Shown in pieces: positions 6,820 through 14,635 of a stretch of 16,774 nucleotides of DNA. This stretch comes from CAYPKW01 sp964411425 (lineage in GTDB: Bacteria > Pseudomonadota > Alphaproteobacteria > Dongiales > Dongiaceae): positions 1 to 16,774 of the forward strand of contig CAYPKW010000059.1 in the NCBI GenBank assembly GCA_964411425.1. Direction: 5' to 3'. How positions within the stretch are numbered: the first letter of the stretch is position 1; each line of letters starts with the position of its first letter. Below the pieces are notes generated by a model. The model saw nothing but the letters and a program-made list of their open reading frames with translations. It was not told the origin of the DNA and did no database searches. Both the position numbers and the translations under genes were made by a program.

Positions 6820-6874
6820 GAGCGCATGAGCGAAACGAGGGGAAGCAACCAAGGGAGGACAACCATTCGATCAA

Positions 6875-6888
6875 TAGCGAGATCGCTA
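6875..6888. promoter_or_regulatory. Inverted repeat upstream of the importer operon
   Basis: TAGCGA-GA-TCGCTA is a perfect 6-bp-arm inverted repeat with a 2-bp spacer. It lies just upstream of the TTGACG element at 6894, where an activator or repressor could bind. The protein that binds it is unknown. Confidence 0.35.
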
Positions 6889-6893
6889 ACGTC

Positions 6894-6941
6894 TTGACGA
6901 TACGCGGCAGAGAGACCACAACGTGATTTACGAAACGTTTC
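6894..6941 (+). promoter_or_regulatory. Candidate promoter with LacI-type operator before the importer genes
   Basis: A -35-like TTGACG lies at 6894-6899, but the -10 is poor (CACAAC at 6917-6922 with 17-bp spacing). At 6932-6941 is GAAACGTTTC, a perfect 10-bp palindrome with the central CpG typical of LacI/GalR-family operators. It sits in the likely initial transcribed region, 21 bp before ATG 6963, a position suited to repression. The importer is therefore probably transcribed and controlled separately from the upstream catabolic genes, at least in part. Confidence 0.45.
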
Positions 6942-6962
6942 AAATGTTTGGAGGTTAGAGCC

Positions 6963-8024
6963 ATGACGAAGATCGCGACACGGAACGCAACCCGGCTGGC
7001 CTTCGCGGCGGCCGTGGCCTGCGCAAGCATGATGGCGGTGCCGGGCGGCGCGGTGGCCGGCGAAGTCAAGAGCATCGCGGTTCTCACGCCCGAGGATCCG
7101 ACCGATTTCGGTTGGAACCAACAGGGGCATGACGCAGCCAAGGCGGTCGCCGAGAAGTTCGGTTTGGAATTCATGCCGGCCACCGGCCTTGGCTACGGCG
7201 ACGTGCATCCGCAGTTGCGCGAGCTGGCGGACGACGGTGCAAGCCTGATGATCGCCCATGCCAGCGGTTACAATACCGCCGCGCCGGAGATCGGCGCGGA
7301 GAAAAACGTGCCGGTCGCGATCGTCGACCGGCCGGACGCGAACAAGAAGGGCGCCGTTGCGGACTACACACTGAGCGGCCATGAAGGCGCTTATCTGGCC
7401 GGCGTGCTGGCGGCGCGGACGACAGCGACCAAGGCGGTTGGCATCGTCGTATCGGGCGAGCCGCCGTCGTGGAACTCCCAGTCGGCGGCGTTCGCCCAGG
7501 GAGTCCAGGCTACCGACCCGAGCGTGAAGATCCTCTACGCGGTGATCGGTCCCGCGGCCTATTCCGACGCCGCCGGCGGCCGCCGCGTTACCGAATCGGT
7601 CATCGGCGCCGGCGCCGACGTGATCTTCGGCCAGGGCGACGGTGCCACCTTTGGCATGCTGCAGGCGGTCGAGACCAGCATGTCGACCAACGGCGGCAAG
7701 GTTTGGTTCATCGACGTGATCGGCGACAAGACCTCGATCGACAAGGGCAACCTGCTGTCCTCGGTGATCTGGAACCTAGTGCCGGTGTTCTCGGCGATGG
7801 TGGAGGACCTGAAGGCCGACACCTTCGGCACCAAGGGCTACTCGATCCAGCTGGCCGACGATTCCGTGCAACTGTTGCACAGCCCGCACATTGCAGCCGA
7901 CATCTGGAATGACGTGACGGCGATCCGCCAGCAGATCGTCGACGGCGCCATGAAGGTGGAGCCGGTCTGGGAGGCGGAGAAAGTCCGTGCCATGATGACC
8001 TCGGTCACCGACGCGCCGCAGTAA
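6963..8024 (+). CDS. BMP-family ABC transporter substrate-binding protein
   Basis: This is a 353-aa periplasmic binding protein of the basic membrane protein (BMP/Med) family. It has a basic N-terminus, a hydrophobic core AFAAAVACASMMAV and a likely signal peptidase I site after AVA at residue 32. There is no lipobox. Mature sequence features are IAVLTPEDPTDFGWNQQGHDAA (start of lobe 1), HEGAYLAGVLAA (family motif) and GADVIFGQGDGATFGML. ATG 6963 is set by GGAGG at 6950-6954 (8-nt spacing); a TTG at 6948 is rejected. Known BMP importers carry nucleosides and related compounds. Its place between FHMPC dehydrogenase and 4-pyridoxolactonase suggests a B6 vitamer (pyridoxine, pyridoxamine, pyridoxal or 4-pyridoxate) as ligand (inference). 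Confidence 0.88.
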   Translation: MTKIATRNATRLAFAAAVACASMMAVPGGAVAGEVKSIAVLTPEDPTDFGWNQQGHDAAKAVAEKFGLEFMPATGLGYGDVHPQLRELADDGASLMIAHASGYNTAAPEIGAEKNVPVAIVDRPDANKKGAVADYTLSGHEGAYLAGVLAARTTATKAVGIVVSGEPPSWNSQSAAFAQGVQATDPSVKILYAVIGPAAYSDAAGGRRVTESVIGAGADVIFGQGDGATFGMLQAVETSMSTNGGKVWFIDVIGDKTSIDKGNLLSSVIWNLVPVFSAMVEDLKADTFGTKGYSIQLADDSVQLLHSPHIAADIWNDVTAIRQQIVDGAMKVEPVWEAEKVRAMMTSVTDAPQ

Positions 8025-8045
8025 GGGGCGCGTAACACCCACTGA

Positions 8046-8095
8046 TTTGCATCGGGCCGCGCCAACCTGTTGAGGGCGGCGCGGGCCGGTGCAAA
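8046..8095 (+). promoter_or_regulatory. Large stem-loop between binding-protein and ATPase genes
   Basis: The arms 8046-8063 and 8078-8095 pair over 18 positions (16 Watson-Crick, one G-U, one G-G mismatch) around a 14-nt loop. There is no T-run, so it is not a classical terminator. Such hairpins after a binding-protein gene commonly protect the upstream mRNA and lower expression of downstream components. It buries a possible GTG start at 8089, favouring ATG 8104 for the ATPase. Confidence 0.65.
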
Positions 8096-8103
8096 GAACG
8101 GCC

Positions 8104-9726
8104 ATGAAGGAGCAACTCGCGTCATCTGCCCGGCGCGGCGGGGGAGACGGTGCGCATGGCGCCCCCGTCGCCGCCGTGCGGAACATCATCAAACGTTTTC
8201 CCGGCGTTCTCGCCAATGACGAGGTTTCGCTCGAATTCCGCGCCGGGGAAATCCATGTCCTGCTCGGCGAAAATGGCGCCGGCAAGTCGACGCTGATCGG
8301 CATCCTTGCCGGCATGCAACAGCCCGACGAAGGCGAAATTCTGATCGACGGCCGGCCGGTGAAAATCGCATCGCCGCGCGCGAGCTTGGTGCTGGGCATC
8401 GGCACCGTGTTCCAACATGTGCTGCTGGTGCCGAGCATCGCGGTGATTGAAAACTTGATGTTGGGGGGACCGTGGTGGCGGCGCCTGAACCGCGAGCCGG
8501 CGTTGCACCGGTTCCGCGAACTGTCGGCGCTGCTCGGGGTCGATATCGACCCCGACGCGCTCGTCGGCCGGTTGTCGTTGGGCGAGCAGCAGCAGGTCGA
8601 GATCATGCGGGCGCTGTGGCGCGGCGAAAAGGTGCTGATCCTCGACGAGCCGACGTCGATGCTTACGCCACAGGGCGTGCGCGATCTCGGCCAGGTCATG
8701 AAGCGGCTGCGGGACAAAGGAGTGGCCGTCATCCTGATCACGCACAAGCTGAGGGAGGCTTACGATCTCGGCGATTGCATTTCGGTACTGCGGCTGGGCC
8801 GCGTGGTTGGCCAGATCGTGCCGGAAAGGCTTCAGCGCATGAGCGAGGCCGAGGCCACGGAGACGGTCATCCAGATGATGTTCGGCAGCAGCGCGCAGCA
8901 CGAGCGCGACGCCGAAACCCTCGTCGGCCGCGGACGGAGGGCGCACAAGAATCGCATTGTCGATCGCGACAGCCCGCCGCGGCTCGGCGTCCGCGGGCTG
9001 CACACCATGGCGACGCGCGGCGAATGTGCATTGCAAGACGTCAGTTTCGATCTTTGGCCCGGCGAGATCCTGGGCATCGCCGGGGTCGATGGCAACGGCC
9101 AGAAGCATCTCGCGGAAGTTCTGGCCGGCCAACGCATGGCGATCGCGGGGCGAATCGATCTGGCGGGCGTCGATATCACGCGCGATCGCGTGCCGCGGCG
9201 GCGCAAGAAGGGCATTCGTTACGTTACCGACGAGCGTGTAGGCGAGGGTACCGTCGGGCCTTTCTCCGTCGCCACCAATCTCGTGCTCAAGGAGATCGGC
9301 GCGGCGCCTTATTGGCGCCGCGGCTTCAGCAATTGGCCCCATATCCACAACCACGCCCGAGAACAGATCCGCCGTCACGACATACGTACGCCGTCGGAAA
9401 AAACCACGATCGATAAGCTGTCGGGCGGCAACGTCCAGAAAGTTCTATTGGCGCGCGAGCTGAACGCCGAAGCCGGCATCGTCGTCTTCAACAAACCGAC
9501 CCACGGGCTCGATCTGCAGAACACGCACCTCGCGCATGACCGCATCCTGGCCAGCGCGGAGCGCGGACTGGCGATCATCGTTGTTTCCACTGACCTTGAC
9601 GAGCTGATCGAGATCAGCGACCGCGTCGGCGTCATGTTTCAGGGCCGGCTGGCGGGAATCGTCGAGAACAGCGGCGAGGTCGAGCGCAAGGTCGGGCTCC
9701 TCATGACCGGAGCCGAAGCGGCATGA
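8104..9726 (+). CDS. BMP-type ABC transporter ATPase, two fused nucleotide-binding domains
   Basis: This is a 540-aa dual ATPase energising the importer at the inner membrane. Domain 1 is canonical: Walker A GENGAGKS (55-62), Q-loop region TVFQH, signature LSLGE (157-161), Walker B VLILDE (177-182) and switch His214. Domain 2 is degenerate, as is usual for sugar/nucleoside-type dual ATPases: GVDGNGQKH (327-335) replaces Walker A, the signature LSGGN (439-443) is kept, and IVVFNKP (459-465) has Asn-Lys in place of the Walker B Asp-Glu. The switch position is Ser495. ATP hydrolysis is probably confined to one site. The start is uncertain: ATG 8104 lacks a strong Shine-Dalgarno sequence, and GTG 8089 lies within a hairpin. 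Its TGA overlaps the next gene's ATG (ATGA at 9723-9726). Confidence 0.9.
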   Translation: MKEQLASSARRGGGDGAHGAPVAAVRNIIKRFPGVLANDEVSLEFRAGEIHVLLGENGAGKSTLIGILAGMQQPDEGEILIDGRPVKIASPRASLVLGIGTVFQHVLLVPSIAVIENLMLGGPWWRRLNREPALHRFRELSALLGVDIDPDALVGRLSLGEQQQVEIMRALWRGEKVLILDEPTSMLTPQGVRDLGQVMKRLRDKGVAVILITHKLREAYDLGDCISVLRLGRVVGQIVPERLQRMSEAEATETVIQMMFGSSAQHERDAETLVGRGRRAHKNRIVDRDSPPRLGVRGLHTMATRGECALQDVSFDLWPGEILGIAGVDGNGQKHLAEVLAGQRMAIAGRIDLAGVDITRDRVPRRRKKGIRYVTDERVGEGTVGPFSVATNLVLKEIGAAPYWRRGFSNWPHIHNHAREQIRRHDIRTPSEKTTIDKLSGGNVQKVLLARELNAEAGIVVFNKPTHGLDLQNTHLAHDRILASAERGLAIIVVSTDLDELIEISDRVGVMFQGRLAGIVENSGEVERKVGLLMTGAEAA

Positions 9727-10811
9727 GCATCGAGTCGGAGGCCGGCGGCGGCGGCGGCGATCGTCTCGGCGGCGAGGTTGCCGGAGAGTTGCGGGCCGCC
9801 CTGTTTCGGGTGTTGGTTCCCGTGCTGATGGCGCTCGCCCTCGGCGGCGTGATTCTGTTGCTGCTGGGCAAGGATCCGCTTCAGTACTACGGCTACGTGG
9901 TGAAGCGCGGCTTGTTGAGTTGGGGTGGACTGCAAGAAACCTTCACCCGCATGGCGCCGTTGCTGCTGATCGCCGCGGGTCTGATCGTTGCCTTTCGCGC
10001 CGGCCTCTGGAACCTGGGCGGCGACGGCCAGTTTCTGCTGGCCGCCGTCGTCACGGCCGCCCTCGCACCCGCTCTGATCGAGTGGTTGCCGCGCTGGGGG
10101 ACCCTCTTGGCCTGCATGATCGTTTCGAGCGCCGTGGCGGCGGCTTGGTCGTTGGTCCCTGCCGTCCTCAAGGCTCGCTACGGCGTCAACGAGATCGTCA
10201 CCTCGCTGATGATGAGTTTTCTTGGCACCAGCTTCGCCAACGTGCTGGTCAAGCTGTTCTTCCGCGATCCCGGCACGACGGTTCCCCAGACGCGCAGCTT
10301 GCCGGTCGAGGACCGCCTGCCCCGTCTCTTCGAGACGACGATACACAGCGGCGTGCTGGTGGCACTCGCGGTCGTGATTCTGGTGCACTTGATGATGACC
10401 CGCACCGCATTCGGCCTGAAGCTGCAAGTGGTGGGCGCCAATCCGGGCGCCGCCGTGCACGCCGGTCTCGATGTCGGTTGGCTCACCGTTGCCACCTTCG
10501 CGCTTAGCGCGGGCCTGATCGGCCTTGGCGGCTCGGTCGAGATCCTGGGCGTCTGGGGCACGGTGCGCGCCGACTGGAACCCGGCCTTCGGTCTGCTGGT
10601 GGTGCCGATCGTGTTTCTTGCCCGGTTCAACGGTTATGCGGTGATCGGGTTCACCCTGTTCTTTTCGGCGTTGATGATTGGCGGCGAAAGCGCCGCACGG
10701 CGTGTCGGCGTGCCGCAGCATTATGTGCTCGTGCTGGTTGCGCTGCTGCTCGTGTTCTTGGCGCTGGTCGAATATCTCGATCACGTCCGCCGCAGGCGCA
10801 TGAAGATTTGA
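9723..10811 (+). CDS. ABC transporter permease 1 (BMP type)
   Basis: This is a 362-aa integral membrane protein of the branched-chain/ribose/nucleoside permease family (BPD_transp_2). After a Gly-rich cytoplasmic N-terminus encoded by a GGC run (about 9744-9761), it shows hydrophobic helices such as VLVPVLMALALGGVILLLLG, then the family hallmark FRAGLWNLGGDGQFLLAAVV and the coupling-loop region YGVNEIVTSLMMSFLG, and further helices to the C-terminus. It is translationally coupled to the ATPase by an ATGA overlap and followed 3 bp later by the second permease. The two permeases should form the heteromeric channel through which the binding-protein ligand passes. Confidence 0.9.
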   Translation: MSIESEAGGGGGDRLGGEVAGELRAALFRVLVPVLMALALGGVILLLLGKDPLQYYGYVVKRGLLSWGGLQETFTRMAPLLLIAAGLIVAFRAGLWNLGGDGQFLLAAVVTAALAPALIEWLPRWGTLLACMIVSSAVAAAWSLVPAVLKARYGVNEIVTSLMMSFLGTSFANVLVKLFFRDPGTTVPQTRSLPVEDRLPRLFETTIHSGVLVALAVVILVHLMMTRTAFGLKLQVVGANPGAAVHAGLDVGWLTVATFALSAGLIGLGGSVEILGVWGTVRADWNPAFGLLVVPIVFLARFNGYAVIGFTLFFSALMIGGESAARRVGVPQHYVLVLVALLLVFLALVEYLDHVRRRRMKI

Positions 10812-10814
10812 GCC

Positions 10815-11750
10815 GTGGAAGCGTTGCTGACCGAAGCGTTTCTCACGTCGCTGCTCTTCGGCGCGGTGACGGCGGGCGTGCCATTGCTGCTGGCCGGGCT
10901 TGGCGAGCAGATCTCGGAGAAGGCCGGTGTGCTCAACATCGGGATCGAGGGGATGATGCTGTCGGGGGCCTATGCCGGCTTCGTCGCCACTTTCTATATG
11001 GAGTCCTTCTGGCTCGGCTTCCTGTTGGGGGGACTGGGTGGCATGTTGGTCGCCGCCGTCGTTGCCGTGCTGTGCATCCGCTTCGGCTTGAACCAGATCG
11101 TGATCGGCATCGCCGTCACGCTCGGGATGGAGGGGCTGACCGCTCTGCTGCATTTCTTCCAGTTCAGCAAGACCTACCCGCGCCTGTCGCGGGCACCGGT
11201 GCTCGAACTGCCGGGGCTGAGCCAGATCCCCGTCGTCGGCAAGGCACTGTTCAGCCACAATCCCGTGGTCTATCTGGGCGTGTTACTGGTGCTGGGACTG
11301 ACTTGGCTGTTCCGCGCCAGTTATGTCGGCCTCAACCTCGAGGCGGCCGGCAGCAAACCGGCCGCCCTCGATGCCGCGGGAGTGAGCGTGATCAAGGCGC
11401 GTTCCCTCGCGGTGCTGGCGACCGGTTTCTTGGCGGGGGTCGGGGGTGCCTATATGGCGAATGTCGGCGCCGGCCTGTTCGTGCCGTTCATGACAGGCGG
11501 CGCCGGCTTCATCGGTATCGTTCTGGCCATGCTGGCGCGAGGCCGGCCGGTCTGGGTGCTGCTGGGCGCCGCGATGTTCGGCATCAGCCTGGCGATGACG
11601 ACGGCGCTGCAGGTAGCCGCGATCAACATTCCGACCGACGTCGTCCAGATGCTGCCGTTCGCGATGGTGATGCTGGTGCTGGTTGTGTTCGCCCGCCACA
11701 GCGTGCTGCCGCCGGCCCTGGGCCTGCCCTATGTGCGCGGCGACCGATGA
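10815..11750 (+). CDS. ABC transporter permease 2 (BMP type)
   Basis: This is a 311-aa integral membrane protein, partner of permease 1. It begins MEALLTEAFLTSLLFGAVTAG and carries the family segment GEQISEKAGVLNIGIEGMML (48-50 residues in, the typical N-I-G-x-E-G motif), followed by alternating hydrophobic helices up to the C-terminal VVFARHSVLP. The GTG start at 10815 is supported by the 3-bp gap to permease 1 and by normal length. Binding protein, dual ATPase and two permeases form a complete BMP-type importer. The stop lies 20 bp before 4-pyridoxolactonase, so importer and lactonase are probably co-transcribed, the best physical link between transport and B6 catabolism. Confidence 0.9.
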   Translation: MEALLTEAFLTSLLFGAVTAGVPLLLAGLGEQISEKAGVLNIGIEGMMLSGAYAGFVATFYMESFWLGFLLGGLGGMLVAAVVAVLCIRFGLNQIVIGIAVTLGMEGLTALLHFFQFSKTYPRLSRAPVLELPGLSQIPVVGKALFSHNPVVYLGVLLVLGLTWLFRASYVGLNLEAAGSKPAALDAAGVSVIKARSLAVLATGFLAGVGGAYMANVGAGLFVPFMTGGAGFIGIVLAMLARGRPVWVLLGAAMFGISLAMTTALQVAAINIPTDVVQMLPFAMVMLVLVVFARHSVLPPALGLPYVRGDR

Positions 11751-11770
11751 CGAGATAGGAGGCTATGACG

Positions 11771-12577
11771 ATGTCCGATACGAAAGTCTATCTGCTTGAC
11801 GGCGGAACCCTGGTGATCGACGGCTTCCACGCCTTTTGGAACCGCGGTCCGGGCGGCGAGTTCCGCTTCCCCTGCTATGCCGTCCTGGTCGAGCACAAGG
11901 ACGGTCGCTACATGTTCGACACCGGTTACGACTTCGACCATGTGATGCGGGTGCTGCCCTTCGAGAAGCCGGTCCAGGACAAGCAGCAGACCATACCGGG
12001 ATTGTTGGCGAAGATCGGCCTGAAGACCGATGACATCAACTTTGTCGTCAATTCGCATTACCACTTCGACCATTGCGGCGGCAACAAGCACCTGCACAAG
12101 GCGTGCACCATCTGCCACGCGGCGGAACTCGAGGCGAGCGGCAACTGCCAACCCTTCGAGCATCTGGGGTACTCCGATCTGACCTTCGCGCCGGACCTGC
12201 TGAAGAAGAAGGGCAAGGAACTGCCGCCGGACCCGGCGCTGGAGATGTACACGCCGACCTTCCAGACGCTGAAAGGCGACCAGGAGATCGCCAAGGGCCT
12301 GTGGCTGTTCGAGACGCCGGGCCACACCGCCGGACATTACAGCATGATGGTGGAGCTGAAGAATCGCCGGCCGATGCTATTTACCGCCGACGCCTGCTAC
12401 AGCCAGAAAAACATGGACATGATGTGCATCTCCAGCTTCCACCTTGATCCAGTCGGGAGCCTGAAGTCGATGCAGCGGCTAAAGGATCTGGCGGCGAAGT
12501 ACGATGCCGAGCTGTTTTATTCGCACGATCCCGACAGCTTCAAGAGCTACAAGAAAGGGACCGACTATTACGCCTGA
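11771..12577 (+). CDS. 4-pyridoxolactonase (metallo-beta-lactamase fold)
   Basis: This is a 268-aa zinc hydrolase opening 4-pyridoxolactone to 4-pyridoxate (EC 3.1.1.27). The N-terminus MSDTKVYLLDGG, the FWNRGPGGE segment and PFEHLGYSDL match the Mesorhizobium loti enzyme as I remember it, with the same length. Metal ligands are visible at the expected places: His96, His98, Asp100 and His101 (HYHFDH), His185 in GHTAGH, Asp207 in TADACY and His252 in YSHD. ATG 11771 was preferred to ATG 11765 because AGGAGG at 11757-11762 is then 8 nt away and the protein starts as in the homologue. The neighbours encode the dehydrogenase that makes its substrate and an importer. An acyl-homoserine lactonase is the family alternative but fits the sequence less well. 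Confidence 0.93.
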   Translation: MSDTKVYLLDGGTLVIDGFHAFWNRGPGGEFRFPCYAVLVEHKDGRYMFDTGYDFDHVMRVLPFEKPVQDKQQTIPGLLAKIGLKTDDINFVVNSHYHFDHCGGNKHLHKACTICHAAELEASGNCQPFEHLGYSDLTFAPDLLKKKGKELPPDPALEMYTPTFQTLKGDQEIAKGLWLFETPGHTAGHYSMMVELKNRRPMLFTADACYSQKNMDMMCISSFHLDPVGSLKSMQRLKDLAAKYDAELFYSHDPDSFKSYKKGTDYYA

Positions 12578-12583
12578 ACCGGC

Positions 12584-12607
12584 GCGGGCTCCCGTTTGCA
12601 GCCCCGC
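12584..12607. terminator. Possible bidirectional terminator between convergent genes
   Basis: In the 39-bp gap between the convergent stops of 4-pyridoxolactonase and pyridoxal 4-dehydrogenase, GCGGGCT (12584-12590) can pair with AGCCCCGC (12600-12607), with one bulged C, around a 9-nt loop. There is no clear U-tract on either side. Position is the stronger argument. Confidence 0.35.
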
Positions 12608-12616
12608 CGTTCCGCC

Positions 12617-13357
12617 TTACCAGCGCACCATGCCGGCATCGACCGCGAGAGCCTGGCCGGTGATCCAGTGCGCCTCTTCCGAGGCGAGAAATGCCACCGC
12701 CGGCACGATGTCCGCCGGCGTACCCTTACCCTTGATGGCCTGCAGCATCTCGACGAAGCCGAAGGCCTCCTTGTGCGGCGTCTGCTGCACGCCCTCGGTG
12801 TCGGTGAGCCCCGGGCAGACCGAGTTGGCCGTGATCTTGTAGGCGCCTAGCTCCGTCGCCAGCGCGCGGGTGAAGGTCAGCACGCCGCCCTTCGAGGCGA
12901 CGTAGTGCGCCATGTTGGGCGTGCCGGCGAAGATCGAGTTGGAGCAGATGTTGACGATGCGGCCGTAGTTGTTCTTGCGCATGAGATCGGAGCCGCCGCG
13001 GCACATCAGGAAGAGCCCGTCCAGGTTGACGCGCAGGACGCGCCGCCATTCCTCGAAATTCAGCTTGTCCCACGGCACGAACGGCACGATGGCGCCGTTG
13101 TTGATCAGCACGTCGAGCTTGCCGCATCTCGCGGCCACGGCGGCGAATAGTCCCGCCACCGCGTCCGGATCGCCGATGTCGCAAGTCTCAGCGATCGCGC
13201 CGCCGCCGATCGCCTTGGCGGTCTGCGCGGCGCCGTCGCCCTTGATATCGACCGCGACGACGACGGCACCCTCTCGTGCCAACCGTTGGGCGACGGCCTT
13301 GCCGATGCCCCGCGCGGCGCCGGTGACCGCTGCCACGCGTCCTTCGAATCTGCGCAT
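12617..13357 (-). CDS. pldh-t: Pyridoxal 4-dehydrogenase (SDR family)
   Basis: This is a 246-aa short-chain dehydrogenase oxidising the hemiacetal of pyridoxal to 4-pyridoxolactone with NAD+ (EC 1.1.1.107). Visible SDR elements are TGAARGIG (12-19), NNGA (86-89), catalytic Ser139, and Tyr152 and Lys156 in YVASK. The stretches IVPFVPWD, FAGTPNMAHYVASKGGV, KEAFGFVEMLQAIKGKG and WITGQALAVDAGMVRW match the Mesorhizobium loti tetrameric pyridoxal 4-dehydrogenase as I recall it. The ATG at 13357 follows a GAGGGGG Shine-Dalgarno sequence. It lies 64 bp downstream of the aminotransferase gene, whose product pyridoxal is its substrate, and is probably in that transcript. It converges on the lactonase that uses its product. 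Confidence 0.92.
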   Translation of the reverse strand: MRRFEGRVAAVTGAARGIGKAVAQRLAREGAVVVAVDIKGDGAAQTAKAIGGGAIAETCDIGDPDAVAGLFAAVAARCGKLDVLINNGAIVPFVPWDKLNFEEWRRVLRVNLDGLFLMCRGGSDLMRKNNYGRIVNICSNSIFAGTPNMAHYVASKGGVLTFTRALATELGAYKITANSVCPGLTDTEGVQQTPHKEAFGFVEMLQAIKGKGTPADIVPAVAFLASEEAHWITGQALAVDAGMVRW

Positions 13358-13421
13358 TCTATGAACCCCCTCGCATTGTTACCTGCTGGTTCCGGATCGG
13401 CGCGGGCGGCGGAGCCTTGCC

Positions 13422-14603
13422 TCAGCCGCGGTCGGACTGGATCGCGGTCATTGCCGCCTCGATGCCGGCGCCGACGTCGATCTTGCGCCCGAGCTTGCGC
13501 AGCGCGCCGCCCAGCGCGGCCAACGCGACGATCGCGTAGATTGGCTCCGCCACTGGGCCCATATGGCCGATGCGCAACAGCTTGCCCAGTGTCTCGCCGC
13601 GGCCGGCGGAAAACACGACACCGAATTGCTCGCGCGCCGCGCGAATGATGTCGGAATCCCGGAGGCCGTCCGGAATGCGCACCGCCGTCGTTGTCGGCGC
13701 GGCGATGTTCTCGGTTTTCGCCCACAGCAGCAGGCCCATGGCCTTGATGCCGGTACGACACGCGCGCGCAGTGAGCGCGTGGCGCTGCCAGACCTGCTCC
13801 GGTCCCTCCTCCAGGTACTGGTCGAGCACCGCGTCGAGACCGTTCACCTCGGTGACCGAGGGAGTAAAGGGGAAGGGCTTGTCCTTGCTCCAGGCGTCCT
13901 GCCAGTCGAGCAGGCTCAGCACCGACGCGCGCGGCGCCTTCGGATTCGCCTCCATGTGCTTCCAGGCACGATCGCTGACCGCCATCAGGGTGACACCCGG
14001 CGCGCCGCCCAGGCACTTGCCGGGGCCGGTTATGAAAATGTCGGCGTGGCAATCGTCGGGATGGATGTCCATGCCGGCGAAGGATGACACCGCGTCGACC
14101 AACAGAAGCGCGTCGTGATCGCGTACGATCTTGCCGATCTCGCGGGCCGGATTGATGGTGCCGGACGGGGTATCGTGGTGGACCAGAGAGACGATCTTGA
14201 TATCCGGGCGTCTGCGAAAGGCGTCCGCCACCTGCTGCGGATCGATCGATTCGTTATAGGGCACCTCGATCTCGATCAATTCCTTGTTGTAGCGGGCCGA
14301 CCAATAGCCGAACCCCTTGCCATAGACGCCGGATGCAAGGTTGAGGACCACGTCGCCAGGCGAGATCAACGACGCGGCTGCCGCCTCTATCGCCGGCGCC
14401 GGTTCGCAGTGGAGAATCAGCGCCGGTTGCCGCACCTTCAGTGCCTTGGCGGCCTTGCGGGTTACGTCTTCGTAGAATTGCTGGAAGTAAGGATCGAAGT
14501 CGTAGTGAACCGGCCGCGACATGGCCCGCAGCACCCGCGGAAAGGCGGCCACCGGACCGGCTGAAAGCGTGATGACCGGTTCCTTGATGCGCGTATTCGT
14601 CAT
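13422..14603 (-). CDS. ppaT: Pyridoxamine-pyruvate aminotransferase
   Basis: This is a 393-aa fold-type I aminotransferase (alanine-glyoxylate/serine-pyruvate group) converting pyridoxamine plus pyruvate to pyridoxal plus L-alanine (EC 2.6.1.30). It uses pyridoxal as substrate rather than as a bound phosphate cofactor. Landmarks are VITLSAGPV (10-18), Glu67 in HCEPAP, LNLASGVYGKGFGYW (88-101), HHDTPSGTINP (142-152), Asp170, and the Schiff-base lysine Lys196 in ITGPGKCLGGAPG. Further matches to the Mesorhizobium loti enzyme are KPFPFTPSVTEVNGLD and SAGRGETLGKLLRIGHMGP. ATG 14603 gives the homologue's length. An upstream in-frame start at 14696 would add 31 unrelated residues. GGGGCGG lies about 10 nt upstream. 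It is divergent from pyridoxine 4-oxidase and leads the minus-strand pair with pyridoxal 4-dehydrogenase. Confidence 0.93.
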   Translation of the reverse strand: MTNTRIKEPVITLSAGPVAAFPRVLRAMSRPVHYDFDPYFQQFYEDVTRKAAKALKVRQPALILHCEPAPAIEAAAASLISPGDVVLNLASGVYGKGFGYWSARYNKELIEIEVPYNESIDPQQVADAFRRRPDIKIVSLVHHDTPSGTINPAREIGKIVRDHDALLLVDAVSSFAGMDIHPDDCHADIFITGPGKCLGGAPGVTLMAVSDRAWKHMEANPKAPRASVLSLLDWQDAWSKDKPFPFTPSVTEVNGLDAVLDQYLEEGPEQVWQRHALTARACRTGIKAMGLLLWAKTENIAAPTTTAVRIPDGLRDSDIIRAAREQFGVVFSAGRGETLGKLLRIGHMGPVAEPIYAIVALAALGGALRKLGRKIDVGAGIEAAMTAIQSDRG

Positions 14604-14635
14604 CGTGCTGCAGCCGCCCCGGCTCGGTTCGTCGC

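Noticed and set aside
6826..6897. 23-codon ORF between FHMPC dehydrogenase and the binding-protein gene
   Set aside because: There is no convincing ribosome binding site. It spans the inverted repeat and promoter-like element, and the peptide is featureless.
8122..9378. 418-codon minus-strand frame opposite the ATPase gene
   Set aside because: The plus strand has textbook ABC ATPase motifs. The antisense frame has no recognisable motif.
9744..9761. GGC trinucleotide run as a possible phase-variable repeat
   Set aside because: Units of three cannot shift the frame. It simply encodes a Gly-rich N-terminus of permease 1.
9639..11258. 539-codon minus-strand frame opposite the permease genes
   Set aside because: It is extremely rich in Gln, His, Arg and Glu with no domain pattern. 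It mirrors codon bias in the hydrophobic permeases on the plus strand.
11771..12577. Annotation as an acyl-homoserine lactonase (quorum quenching)
   Set aside because: It has the same fold and zinc motif, but the N-terminus, length, specific segments and neighbouring B6 genes fit 4-pyridoxolactonase better.
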